Assembly (NCBI GenBank): GCA_028278545.1
Contig: JANQED010000128.1
Span: forward strand, 62,001 to 126,000
Source: Anaerolineales bacterium
Lineage (GTDB): Bacteria > Chloroflexota > Anaerolineae > Anaerolineales > UBA11858
Reading direction: 5' to 3'
DNA: 64,000 nt
Shown here: piece after piece, positions 16,143-24,727 of the stretch
Layout: every line of letters begins with the position of its first letter
Numbering within the stretch: position 1 is the first letter of the stretch
Translations under genes and position numbers: made by a program
The notes under the pieces: generated by a model
What the model was told of the DNA's origin: nothing
What the model saw: only the letters and a program-made list of their open reading frames with translations
The model's database searches: none

Positions 16143-17292
16143 ACGAATTGTTGTTCTCACAGGTATCCGCTCCGAGTACGATATTCTTTTCTCGCCAATG
16201 AGGGCCATACAAGAGCATCCTAACCTTGAGCTTCAAGTTGTCGTCACCGGCGCTCACTTGGCTCCTAGCTTTGGGTATACAGTACAGCAGATCGAAGAGG
16301 ATGGGTTTCCGATTGCTGATCGCATTGAAAGTCTGCTAGATTCGGATACAGCAAGCAGCCGTATTAAGTCGGCAGCTATTCAACTGGTGGGCCTAGTCCA
16401 AACTTTGGAGAGGGTAGAACCTGATTTTCTCCTGGTATGCGGTGATCGTGAAGAAACGATTATGGGAGCACTGGCTGGCGCATATATGAATATCGCAGTA
16501 GCACATATTGCTGGCGGCGATATTGTTGTTGGCAATATTGATGATTCGGTGCGCCACGCCGTTACCAAACTGGCTCATCTGCATTTCACAATTAGCGAGG
16601 AGAGTGCCGAACGGGTGCGGAAGATGGGAGAGGAATCATCGCGTGTTCATTGCGTGGGCAATCCTGCTTTGGATCGGTTTCGGCTTTTGCCCTCACTAAC
16701 GCCGGAGGAACTGAGTGAACGATTGGATTTTGATTTAACCACTGGACCGATTCTTCTTGCTATTCAACACGTTATCAGTAGCGAAATCGAGGACGCCGGC
16801 CGACAAATGCGGATCACTATGGATGCTATTGCTGAGCTTGGGTACAAGACTTTGATAAGCTACCCTAACTCTGATGCGGGAAGCCGTGAGATTATTCGAG
16901 TCATTGATGAATACGCACAACAGCTGTCTTTTGTCAAAACGTACAGGTCTCTTCCTCGCCTAGAATTCGTAAACTTGCTAAAAATGGTGGATGTGCTAAT
17001 AGGAAATTCAAGCCTCGGCATTCTTGAGGCGCCATATTTGAAGCTTCCGGTGATCAATGTTGGTAATCGGCAGAAGAAGCGTCAACACGCGGAAAATGTA
17101 ATTTATGTGCCACATGACAAGGAATCGATCAAGCAAGCAGTTCAGTTTGCTCTCACTGACCAAGAGTTTCGAGAGCAGATTATGAGTTGCTCGAACTTAT
17201 TTGGCGACGGTTATGCAGGTGAGCAAATAGCGCGCGTACTGGCAGACGTTCAGTTGGGCGCAAGTCTAATTATCAAAGATTGGGCATACTGA
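16129..17292 (+). CDS. neuC: UDP-N-acetylglucosamine 2-epimerase, hydrolysing (NeuC/LegG type)
   Basis: The 387-residue GT-B-fold enzyme releases a free hexosamine from its nucleotide sugar with inversion at C2. Family blocks are GIRSEYDILFSPMRAI, VCGDREETIMGA, HIAGGDIVVGNIDDSVRHAVTKLAHLHF, the GNPALDR turn and IGNSSLGILEAP near the C-terminus. Its product would feed the synthase encoded at 13484. The ATG at 16129 overlaps the HAD gene by 14 bp. In a legionaminic pathway the substrate would be a diacetamido sugar; in the sialic pathway it would be UDP-GlcNAc. Confidence 0.9.
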   Translation: MVKRRRIVVLTGIRSEYDILFSPMRAIQEHPNLELQVVVTGAHLAPSFGYTVQQIEEDGFPIADRIESLLDSDTASSRIKSAAIQLVGLVQTLERVEPDFLLVCGDREETIMGALAGAYMNIAVAHIAGGDIVVGNIDDSVRHAVTKLAHLHFTISEESAERVRKMGEESSRVHCVGNPALDRFRLLPSLTPEELSERLDFDLTTGPILLAIQHVISSEIEDAGRQMRITMDAIAELGYKTLISYPNSDAGSREIIRVIDEYAQQLSFVKTYRSLPRLEFVNLLKMVDVLIGNSSLGILEAPYLKLPVINVGNRQKKRQHAENVIYVPHDKESIKQAVQFALTDQEFREQIMSCSNLFGDGYAGEQIARVLADVQLGASLIIKDWAY

Positions 17293-17296
17293 CCGT

Positions 17297-17467
17297 GTGG
17301 ACGATTATGAGTACGAATGTGTGATGAATAGAGAGGGCTTGATGTGTCTCGATCTATACTCTCGCGAGGTGCTTGACGGTGGCAAGGTTGGGCAACTCGA
17401 GCCCAGCTCTTATGCCCTGCTGGAAGGGCCTGAGGAGGGTTCTCCCGCGCTTTTAGAGCGAAAATGA
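17297..17467 (+). pseudogene. Short orphan reading frame, possible glycoside-hydrolase C-terminal remnant
   Basis: A 56-codon frame from GTG 17297 to TGA 17467 lies in the 285-bp gap between neuC and the deacetylase gene. Its translation includes CLDLYSREVLDGGKVGQL followed by an EPSSYALLE segment, which resembles the last beta strands of GH13-type glycosidases. There is no start context and no full domain. It may be a remnant of a lost gene or a chance frame. The rest of the gap is AT-rich with no clear promoter. Confidence 0.3.
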
Positions 17468-17577
17468 AAAGGATTACACTTCTTTTTTTCGTTTTTATGC
17501 TGCTGAATTGGGAGCTACAACTCTGTTAGCCAGATAGTAATCGAACGATCGAAAGATATCACCTCTGGAAAGATCTT

Positions 17578-18246
17578 ATGAATATTTTGTTTATATCTGC
17601 CCATCCCGATGACGAAACACTTGGTTGTGGTGGCACGTTGCTGAAGCACCGTCATAGTGGCGACAGTCTCTTTTGGCTGATTGGAACCCAGGCGCATGAG
17701 CCACAATGGTCAGCAGAGGTAATCGAACGCAAAGCGATCGAGGTTGAGCAAGTAGCTGAAGCTTATGGAGTGGAACAGTATTTTAAGTTAGGATACCCTA
17801 CAGTCCGATTGGACACGGTTCCGCAAGCAGATCTCATTGGGAGTATTCGGGAAGTTGTGGAAATAGTAAAGCCCCACGTAATTTATCTGGTTCATGACGG
17901 CGATGTGCACACGGATCATCATGCTGTTTTTTCGGCTACGCTTTCCGTTTTAAAGACATTTTACATGAACAAATTGGGGGTAAGGCGAATCCTCTCGTAC
18001 GAAACCTTATCTTCTACCGAAGCGGCCCCTCCACAACACCATCGCTTATTTGTCCCCAATATTTATCATGATATAACGCCATATATCGACGAAAAAATAA
18101 GGATTATGGGGTTTTACAAGACAGAAGCACAACCAGACCCTTGCCCAAGGGGGAGTTCTGCTATCAAGGCCCTTGCGCGATACCGAGGGGCTTCTATCGG
18201 AACTGAGTATGCTGAAGCGTTCATGCTCATTCGTGAAGTGAATTGA
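17578..18246 (+). CDS. PIG-L (LmbE-like) deacetylase
   Basis: The 222-residue protein has the zinc-binding AHPDDETLGCGGTLLKH motif at the N-terminus and HDGDVHTDHHAVF further on, whose His residues complete the metal site. Members remove acetyl groups from GlcNAc-like sugars. Here the likely target is an N-acetyl group on a nonulosonic acid or its precursor, which would free an amine for a new acyl group. A GGAAAG site precedes the ATG. The next gene, an acetyltransferase, starts one base after its stop, so removal and addition of acyl groups are encoded together. Confidence 0.83.
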   Translation: MNILFISAHPDDETLGCGGTLLKHRHSGDSLFWLIGTQAHEPQWSAEVIERKAIEVEQVAEAYGVEQYFKLGYPTVRLDTVPQADLIGSIREVVEIVKPHVIYLVHDGDVHTDHHAVFSATLSVLKTFYMNKLGVRRILSYETLSSTEAAPPQHHRLFVPNIYHDITPYIDEKIRIMGFYKTEAQPDPCPRGSSAIKALARYRGASIGTEYAEAFMLIREVN

Positions 18247-18247
18247 T

Positions 18248-18910
18248 ATGAGAATTCCAGTCGTTGGTATTGGTGCTGGTGGGCATTCAAAAGCCATCAT
18301 CGAAATATTAAACGAAAATGGTGCCTATGAGGTTGTTGGATTGCTTGACCCCAAAGTTGGTCTTCATGGGCAAAATATTTCAGATATCGAAATATTGGGG
18401 GGTGATGAGTTGCTATCAGAGCTGAAAAAAAAGGGCGTGGAGCATTTTTTTGTAGGACTTGGTGGTGCTGGTGATAATCGACCCAGGCAACGTTTATTTG
18501 ATGAAGTTGTGAGCGCAGAATTCAAGCCCATCAATGTTGTTCATCTACGAGCGATCATATCTCCATCTGTGGCTCTAGGCTTGGGTGTTACAATTATGGC
18601 TGGAGCAGTGATTAATGCTGATTCTAGGTTGGGGGATAACGTGATTGTCAATACAGGGGCCATTATCGAACACGATTGTGTCATCGGCGATCACGTTCAT
18701 GTCGCAACCGGTGCTCAATTGGCAGGGACGGTGGAGGTTGGAGAGGGTGCTCATATTGGTGCTGGTTCTGTTATCAAGCAGGGCATATCTATCGGAAGGA
18801 ATGCCATTGTTGGGGCCGGAGCGGCTGTTGTAAAAGATGTTGCAGATGGAACTATTGTTGCTGGTGTGCCCGCCTCAGTGATTGGAGAATCGAAAGACCG
18901 TGAGAAGTGA
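18248..18910 (+). CDS. neuD: NeuD/PglD-family sugar acyltransferase
   Basis: The 220-residue protein has an N-terminal Rossmann-like UDP-sugar-binding domain (GAGGHSKAIIEIL, residues 10-22) and a left-handed beta-helix of hexapeptide repeats (~100-210). The catalytic-type His142 sits in IIEHDC. Members transfer acetyl from acetyl-CoA to an amino sugar (PglD, LegH) or to a hydroxyl of sialic acid (NeuD). It is a clear relative of the C-terminal part of the lipoyl fusion at 376-1509, but it has no lipoyl domain. Next to a LegB-like dehydratase, the LegH role, N-acetylation of a 4-amino sugar, is the best guess. Confidence 0.87.
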   Translation: MRIPVVGIGAGGHSKAIIEILNENGAYEVVGLLDPKVGLHGQNISDIEILGGDELLSELKKKGVEHFFVGLGGAGDNRPRQRLFDEVVSAEFKPINVVHLRAIISPSVALGLGVTIMAGAVINADSRLGDNVIVNTGAIIEHDCVIGDHVHVATGAQLAGTVEVGEGAHIGAGSVIKQGISIGRNAIVGAGAAVVKDVADGTIVAGVPASVIGESKDREK

Positions 18911-19973
18911 GAGTGTTTTGGATTATTTTGTCAAACCGGATAGTCCAATTCGAGAGGCAATTAAGCGTATCGATCAGGGTGCACAAGGGATTGCCCTGGT
19001 CACCGATGATGAAATGCGTTTGATCGGCACCGTTACCGATGGCGATATCCGGCGCGCCATCTTAGCAGGCAAGGACTTAGAGACCCCTGTGAGCGAATTG
19101 CTGGCCGAGCGGGTAAATTCGCCGTATCCCAAGCCCGTTACCGCGCCCATTGGTACTGAGCCATCAGAGCTCCTGCGTTTGATGAAAGAGCATATCGTTC
19201 AACAGGTTCCCATCATCGACAACGATGGTATCATGGTTGATTTAGTCTCGATGGAAGACCTGCTGCCCGGCAGAGATTTGCCAGTTCAGGCGGTCATCAT
19301 GGCAGGGGGGTACGGCATGAGGCTCAGACCCCTGACCGAGGATTTGCCTAAACCCATGTTGCCGCTTGGTGACCGACCGATTATGGAACGGATCATCGAG
19401 CAATTGCGTGACACCGGGATAAACAGGGTAAGCGTTACAACGAATTATCTTGGGGAGAAAATCAAGACTCATTTTGGTAGTGGGCAGGATTTTGGTGTTG
19501 AAATAAACTATGTTGAAGAGGATAGACCTTTAGGAACGGCTGGATCATTGGGATTAATGGATGCACCCGATGAGCCGCTGCTGGTTATCAACGGCGATAT
19601 TCTCACTCGGGTGGATTTTCGCTCGATGCTCACTTACCACCAAAAATACCAGGCCGATCTCACGGTTGCTGTACGTCAATACGGCGTCAGTGTTCCTTTT
19701 GGTGTGGTCGAAGGGGATGGGCCATACGTCAAACGATTACGCGAGAAACCGCGCTACAGCTTTTTTGTGAATGCCGGGATCTATTTATTAGATCCCCTTG
19801 TTCACTCTTATATCGAAGGCAATCAAGAACTTGATATGACGGACTTGATCAATATCTTGCTTGAAGATGACCGTACGGTGATCAATTTCCCCGTGATGGA
19901 ATATTGGTTGGATATTGGGCAACCGCCTGATTATCAGCAGGCACAAGAAGATGTCAAAAATGGCAGAATTTAA
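18900..19973 (+). CDS. CBS-domain sugar-1-phosphate nucleotidyltransferase (PtmE-like)
   Basis: The 357-residue protein starts with two CBS repeats (~1-120, for example ALVTDDEMRLIGTVTDGDIRRA). A nucleotidyltransferase domain follows (~122-357) with VIMAGGYGMRLRPLTEDLPKPM and the metal-binding VINGDI. In Campylobacter a CBS-containing protein of this layout, PtmE, makes GDP-GlcNAc for legionaminic acid. The GTG at 18900 overlaps neuD by 11 bp; TTG 18882 is an alternative. CBS domains bind adenine nucleotides and may regulate flux. UDP or GDP specificity cannot be read directly. Confidence 0.85.
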   Translation: MRSESVLDYFVKPDSPIREAIKRIDQGAQGIALVTDDEMRLIGTVTDGDIRRAILAGKDLETPVSELLAERVNSPYPKPVTAPIGTEPSELLRLMKEHIVQQVPIIDNDGIMVDLVSMEDLLPGRDLPVQAVIMAGGYGMRLRPLTEDLPKPMLPLGDRPIMERIIEQLRDTGINRVSVTTNYLGEKIKTHFGSGQDFGVEINYVEEDRPLGTAGSLGLMDAPDEPLLVINGDILTRVDFRSMLTYHQKYQADLTVAVRQYGVSVPFGVVEGDGPYVKRLREKPRYSFFVNAGIYLLDPLVHSYIEGNQELDMTDLINILLEDDRTVINFPVMEYWLDIGQPPDYQQAQEDVKNGRI

Positions 19974-20952
19974 TTGGTCTGATCGCAAGGTGGTCGTTAC
20001 CGGTGCCGGTGGTTTCATCGGCAGCCATCTCACGGAGCGCCTGTTTGAATTGGGGGCACAGGTGCGAGCGTTTGTGCATTACAATTCCCTAGGGAAATGG
20101 GGTTGGCTGGATAATTCGCCCGTAGTAGATGAGGTTGAAGTGCTTTCTGGTGATATCGCCGACCGAGACAGTGTCCGGAAAGCCGTGAGTGGTATGGAGT
20201 TCGTCTTCCATCTGGCGGCCCTCATCGGAATCCCCTATTCATATCAAGCTCCATCTTCGTATGTGCAAACCAATATCGTCGGGACGTTGAATATTTTGCA
20301 GTCCTCGCTCGATGAAGGCGTTGAGCGGGTTTTGCAGACATCCACAAGTGAGACATACGGTTCAGCGCGCTACGTGCCCATTGATGAGGAGCACCCTTTG
20401 CAGGGCCAATCACCCTATTCGGCGACAAAGATCGGGGCGGACAAGTTGGCTGAATCCTTTCATCGCTCTTTCGAGCTGCCGGTTGCGATTGTGCGGCCCT
20501 TTAACACCTATGGCCCAAGACAATCTGCCAGAGCGATCATACCTGCGGTGGTTACCCAGGCGCTGACACAATCGGAAATTCGTGTGGGCAACCTGACCCC
20601 AACACGGGATTTGAATTATGTGGCTGATACCGTGGAAGGTTTCCTGGCCATTGCTGCAAATCCTGTCTCTATTGGCGAAGTGACGAATCTCGGCACGGGA
20701 AAAGATGTCTCGATACGGGATTTGGTTGAACTGATTGTCAAGTTGGTCGGCAAGGATGTGCCCGTAATGTCAGACACCGGGAGAGTTCGCCCGGAGGCCA
20801 GCGAAGTTGACCGCTTGTGCGCGGATATCTCTAAAGCCAGGAAGAACCTGGGTTGGACACCGCGATATACATTAGAAGAGGGGCTATTGAAAACTATCGC
20901 CTGGATCAAAGATCATCTCGAGTTGTACCGCCCAGAGACCTATAACGTTTGA
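19951..20952 (+). CDS. NAD-dependent sugar-nucleotide 4,6-dehydratase (LegB-like)
   Basis: The 333-residue extended SDR enzyme has VVVTGAGGFIGSHLTERL (NAD binding), the catalytic triad region TSTSETYGSA and SPYSATKIGADKLAESF (YxxxK), and RPFNTYGPRQSARAIIP. The sequence around AFVHYNSLGKWGWLD is typical of LegB-type dehydratases. It would convert GDP- or UDP-GlcNAc to the 4-keto-6-deoxy sugar. The start is ATG 19951 or ATG 19960; both overlap the preceding gene. The aminotransferase that normally follows in the pathway is not in the operon. Confidence 0.86.
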   Translation: MSKMAEFNWSDRKVVVTGAGGFIGSHLTERLFELGAQVRAFVHYNSLGKWGWLDNSPVVDEVEVLSGDIADRDSVRKAVSGMEFVFHLAALIGIPYSYQAPSSYVQTNIVGTLNILQSSLDEGVERVLQTSTSETYGSARYVPIDEEHPLQGQSPYSATKIGADKLAESFHRSFELPVAIVRPFNTYGPRQSARAIIPAVVTQALTQSEIRVGNLTPTRDLNYVADTVEGFLAIAANPVSIGEVTNLGTGKDVSIRDLVELIVKLVGKDVPVMSDTGRVRPEASEVDRLCADISKARKNLGWTPRYTLEEGLLKTIAWIKDHLELYRPETYNV

Positions 20953-20985
20953 GGCAGAGAAGGCCGTTATCCTGGTTTTTCACCA

Positions 20986-22467
20986 ATGGAAAATCCTTCA
21001 AACCTTTTGCTTGTCCCCCATAGTAGTTCATCATTCTCAGAGATTCTGTACCTCGCCGTGGCAATCAAAGGCCAGCGGAAGTATGAGCCCTTGATTTTGG
21101 TCCATTGGAAGGATAACGATGACGCCGTTAATGCCTGTCGAGAGGAGGAGATTGGGTATATTCTCCACGGTGTAGAAGAGCAGAGCGTGGGTATGCAGCC
21201 CTCAGGCCAGTCAGGGGGTGTCCAATCGAAAAATGGGAACGGCTTCGCTTCGTTTGTTTGGGGGATGATAAAACGATCCTTTCTGGCTCAATTCCTATAT
21301 TATCTTGTGGTGTTCTCCCGGGATAAGTGGGCTGCCAAACGGCTGTTAGTGAATTTACGTCCTGAGTGTATTCTCACGGTTGGCGACCGTCATGTAGGGA
21401 TCGAAACCGCATTGATTAGGGTTGCTAATAAGCGGGGAATCCCCTCGCTGATTGTGCCCTATGCGCTATCCGGGCAGGCTGGCGCCGCGGCCTACCGGTT
21501 GGCCCAGGAAGATTGGCGGCATACCTACGGCATGAGCAGTGGCATCAATCGGTGGGTGGCTAAGATCAGACCAAAATGGATTCATAAAACTGCCTCCTAT
21601 TCTCTGCTTTGGAATTCATCGGCATGGATGATTGCTGCTCAACTGACGGGGATTGCTGTTCCTGCCCCCTGGAGTTTAGGGGGTGGGGCTGCGTGGACGA
21701 TGGCTGTTGAGAGTGATCAGGCCAGAGATATTCTGGTTCGTGAGGGCATGGCCGCGGAAAAACTGGTCGTCGTCGGAAAACCTCGCTATGATGCTGCCTC
21801 GCGCATCAAAGAAAATCAACTCGAATGGCGTATCGAGGTTTGTCGAACACTGAATGTGGACCCGGACAAACCTTTGCTGGTCTGTTCGGTGCCCCAATTA
21901 GCTGAACATGCGTTGATGCCGTGGGAGGAACATTGGCAGGAGATCGACTTCTTATTCACCTGTCTCTCAGAGCCCAATCCTGAGCATAATGTCCTGCTTA
22001 GCTTGCACCCCAAAAGTGATTTAGCTCAATATTTGCCTCGCGCAGAGAAATATGGGTTTAAGGTAGCGATAAATTACAGTTATGACCAGCTCATCCCAAC
22101 ATGTGATGTTTTTGTGGCGACCTTTTCATCGACGGTCACTTTAACTGTGGCTGCGGAGAAACCAGCCGTCGTCGTAGATTTCGGTTGGTTTGGGTATGAA
22201 CTGTTTGACGAGCTCTCAGGGGTTGTCGTCGTCCGCGAGCGATCAAATTTAGTGCCGACATTAACGAGATTGTTTTCCGATCGGGATTACTACAACTGTT
22301 TGGTGGCGGAGCAGGCGCGTGCGGCTAAAACCTGGGCACGCTTTGATGGGAAAGCGACGGAGCGCGTCCTAAATTTGATTGATGACTTGGTCGAAAAAGG
22401 GCGGGAAATCCAGAAAATGCCAAGACACGAGCGGCGTAAAGCGCTTCCACCTTGGTCGCGAGGATAG
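20986..22467 (+). CDS. Probable GT-B-fold glycosyltransferase, last gene of the glycan operon
   Basis: The 493-residue protein is not assigned to a named family. Residues 1-75 look like a first Rossmann strand set (NLLLVPHSSSSFSEILYLA). A low-complexity insert lies at ~70-85. The C-terminal half has VVGKPRYDA, LLVCSVPQ, VLLSLHPKSD and DVFVATFSSTVTLTVAAEKP, the pattern of GT-B proteins such as nonulosonate epimerases and CDP-glycerol or capsule transferases, where the last block binds the nucleotide. No membrane helix is certain. It is 33 bp after the dehydratase. Transfer of the CMP-activated nonulosonic acid is a reasonable but unproven role. Confidence 0.55.
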   Translation: MENPSNLLLVPHSSSSFSEILYLAVAIKGQRKYEPLILVHWKDNDDAVNACREEEIGYILHGVEEQSVGMQPSGQSGGVQSKNGNGFASFVWGMIKRSFLAQFLYYLVVFSRDKWAAKRLLVNLRPECILTVGDRHVGIETALIRVANKRGIPSLIVPYALSGQAGAAAYRLAQEDWRHTYGMSSGINRWVAKIRPKWIHKTASYSLLWNSSAWMIAAQLTGIAVPAPWSLGGGAAWTMAVESDQARDILVREGMAAEKLVVVGKPRYDAASRIKENQLEWRIEVCRTLNVDPDKPLLVCSVPQLAEHALMPWEEHWQEIDFLFTCLSEPNPEHNVLLSLHPKSDLAQYLPRAEKYGFKVAINYSYDQLIPTCDVFVATFSSTVTLTVAAEKPAVVVDFGWFGYELFDELSGVVVVRERSNLVPTLTRLFSDRDYYNCLVAEQARAAKTWARFDGKATERVLNLIDDLVEKGREIQKMPRHERRKALPPWSRG

Positions 22468-22485
22468 GAAGCCGGGTTTCTCTAT

Positions 22486-22510
22486 CCCTTCGACTGCGCT
22501 CCGCTCAGGG
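22486..22510. repeat. Short interspersed palindrome-like repeat
   Basis: This 25-bp unit begins CCCTTCGACTGCGCTCC and ends GCTCAGGG, with complementary ends. Similar units are widespread in intergenic DNA of environmental bacteria. Only one copy was seen here, between two genes that converge. Confidence 0.35.
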
Positions 22511-22544
22511 AATGGCTATTTTCTTATCCGATAGTCAAGATATT

Positions 22545-24572
22545 CTATTGTTCTGATAACGCTTCGATGGCTGCTTCTAAAACGGTATCGACTTCACCCA
22601 TTGCGCCCTGTTCCGTGACGGGCACGAGGATGTCGGGGATCACGCCTGTGCCTTCGATGAGCAAGTCACCCTGAGGGGTTTCAGAGCGGCCAGTGGGGAA
22701 CTGCAGCGAGAGGTCAGCGGGCAGGTCGTATTGACCACGCCCGACCTCTCCAAAAGCACCCGCGGTGGGGAAGTGCCCGACGATGATCGTATTCTCGCGA
22801 TAGCTGAGGGAATTGGCGAATCCCTCACAGGCGCTGATACAGTAGGGGCTGACCAGGACTGCGACAGGGCCTTCGAACAGGGCCGGGCCGGGTTTAATGC
22901 GGCCAGGGGGGTCTTTGTATTCGAACTCACCAAGCAATTCATTGTAATAAGAACGGCGGGATATGACGATCTCCTCGTCATAGAAATATCCGGCGAAAGC
23001 GCTGGCTAGGCCAGAACTGCCGCCTCCATTGACGCGCATATCGATGATCAGCCCCGGTACTTCGGCGTCGTTCAGGCTGTTGATATAGTGATCCCACAAC
23101 TGGGCTGTCAGGTTATAGTCATCTGAAAAGGTATTGATGCGGATATACCCCAGTCCTGAGGGTTCCAGCACTTCGCCGACGATCGGGGGACTCAACAGGT
23201 CAACTTGGAATGAGGGGATCCATTCGAACAAAGAATCATATTCTACTTCTGCCTGTAAAGTACTTGTCTGGTATTCACCGTCAGGATTTTTAAAGGTCAG
23301 CTCGATTTTGGAATCTGGGGGAACTCGGGTCAGGAAGACCAGTTGCTCGATGCGTCTGTGATGCTCTGTGGAGTAAGGGCCGAAAAAGGGTTCAGCCTGG
23401 CCGATGGCCTCTCCGATGGCTAATCCATCCCATAAAGCGATTTCAGCACCCACCTCGACCCCCGCGCGCTCAGCCGGAGTCCCTGGGAGCACATCCTGCA
23501 CCAGGACTCGGCCATCGCTCAGTTCTATGAGGATCATCCCGAAGCTGCCGCCATGGTTCTCGAAGAAAATCCGGCCGATCAAGTCGTTGAAGGAGATGCC
23601 GATATGCGCGTCGGGGATCGCCAAAGTGAAGTCTTTCAAAGCCCAGTAGAAACCCTCATCATTACGGGCCCGCGCCATACGTGGGGCATATTCGTCATAC
23701 AAACCGGTCCAATCGATGGCTTTATCTGGCGTGAAGGGATATTCGACGGATACCTTTTCGAAGAGAGCATCGAAGGCCTCGGCATAGCTCATGTCGGAGA
23801 AATCGTTGACGGCCGTATCACCCTCGAGGAGGCTTATATATGGCTGGGCCTCTTTGTAGATCTTGAATGGCTCCTGATCGAGATTGACAAGGCTGTAGCC
23901 TGCGGGGATGGGCGCTGTGGGGTCATCCTCTGTGAAGAGTTTGCGGTCGTCGCCAAAACCGGTGGGGAAGCCTTGCTCGTCATCCTGGGCCCAAACGACC
24001 AGAGTCCCGCCATCGATCTCGTGGTCGCGGTCGGGGTCTGTAGTGGTGGAGGCGTAGGCTGTTGACCAACCTGTGCCATCGCGCGGCTCCAGGAAAGGCC
24101 CACCCCAAGTGTTGGACCAATAGGCCACGGCGAAGACCAGCACACCGGTGTCCTCTTGACCGTCATTGTCTACGTCGGCTAGTGTGCCTTGAGGGATCGC
24201 GGGCAGCGCCAATTGATAAGAGAGTGTTCCCTCATCGATTAACGCCACCGGGCCGATGGCCTGTCCCTCCAATGGGAATTCGAATTCTAAATCCCTGTGG
24301 ATGAAACCGCCCTGATCCTCCAGCATTACGAAGGCTTCGGAAACGGTGTCGAGAAAGAATGGAGAAGTGAAGGGGATTTCCCCGGATATAAAGACCGGCT
24401 CGTCAGGATGCTCCGGCCCGGGCATCACCGGAATGGGGGGCAGCGGAGTGTTCGTAGGGGTTGGTGATGGAACGGGAGTGGGTGTGGAAAGAATATTTGA
24501 TAAGGCCTGGCAGGCAAGTGAGCTTAGCAAGAGGGTGCTGGCGATACCAATAATGGCGATTCTGCGACTCAT
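22545..24572 (-). CDS. Lipoprotein S41-family serine peptidase with PDZ domain
   Basis: The 675-residue protein has a lipoprotein signal peptide ending LLLSSLAC (lipobox), then a Thr-Pro linker (~28-45) and a beta-rich N-terminal region (~50-220). A PDZ domain follows (VLVQDVLPGTPAERAGVEVG) and then a tail-specific-protease domain (YIRINTFSDD, IIDMRVNGGGSSGLA, and the serine region CISACEGFAN). It is anchored outside the membrane and should cleave exported proteins. The ATG at 24572 follows a GGAG site; longer readings lack the signal peptide at the N-terminus. The long N-terminal region is not assigned. It appears to be a single-gene unit. Confidence 0.82.
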   Translation of the reverse strand: MSRRIAIIGIASTLLLSSLACQALSNILSTPTPVPSPTPTNTPLPPIPVMPGPEHPDEPVFISGEIPFTSPFFLDTVSEAFVMLEDQGGFIHRDLEFEFPLEGQAIGPVALIDEGTLSYQLALPAIPQGTLADVDNDGQEDTGVLVFAVAYWSNTWGGPFLEPRDGTGWSTAYASTTTDPDRDHEIDGGTLVVWAQDDEQGFPTGFGDDRKLFTEDDPTAPIPAGYSLVNLDQEPFKIYKEAQPYISLLEGDTAVNDFSDMSYAEAFDALFEKVSVEYPFTPDKAIDWTGLYDEYAPRMARARNDEGFYWALKDFTLAIPDAHIGISFNDLIGRIFFENHGGSFGMILIELSDGRVLVQDVLPGTPAERAGVEVGAEIALWDGLAIGEAIGQAEPFFGPYSTEHHRRIEQLVFLTRVPPDSKIELTFKNPDGEYQTSTLQAEVEYDSLFEWIPSFQVDLLSPPIVGEVLEPSGLGYIRINTFSDDYNLTAQLWDHYINSLNDAEVPGLIIDMRVNGGGSSGLASAFAGYFYDEEIVISRRSYYNELLGEFEYKDPPGRIKPGPALFEGPVAVLVSPYCISACEGFANSLSYRENTIIVGHFPTAGAFGEVGRGQYDLPADLSLQFPTGRSETPQGDLLIEGTGVIPDILVPVTEQGAMGEVDTVLEAAIEALSEQ

Positions 24573-24727
24573 GTTTGTTTCTCCTTTGCATACTGCGATA
24601 TACGAGTGTATCGCAGCTTTTGGTAGTATCTCATAGAGCAGAATCGGGCGCAAGTATGGCCGATTTACACTGAGAAGAACAGTGGACTGAACCGCCCACC
24701 TAATAAGGGACGCGGTTCTTGACCTCT

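Noticed and set aside
23553..24065. A 170-codon plus-strand frame
   Set aside because: It is antisense to the S41 lipoprotein peptidase, which has a full signal peptide, PDZ and catalytic domain.
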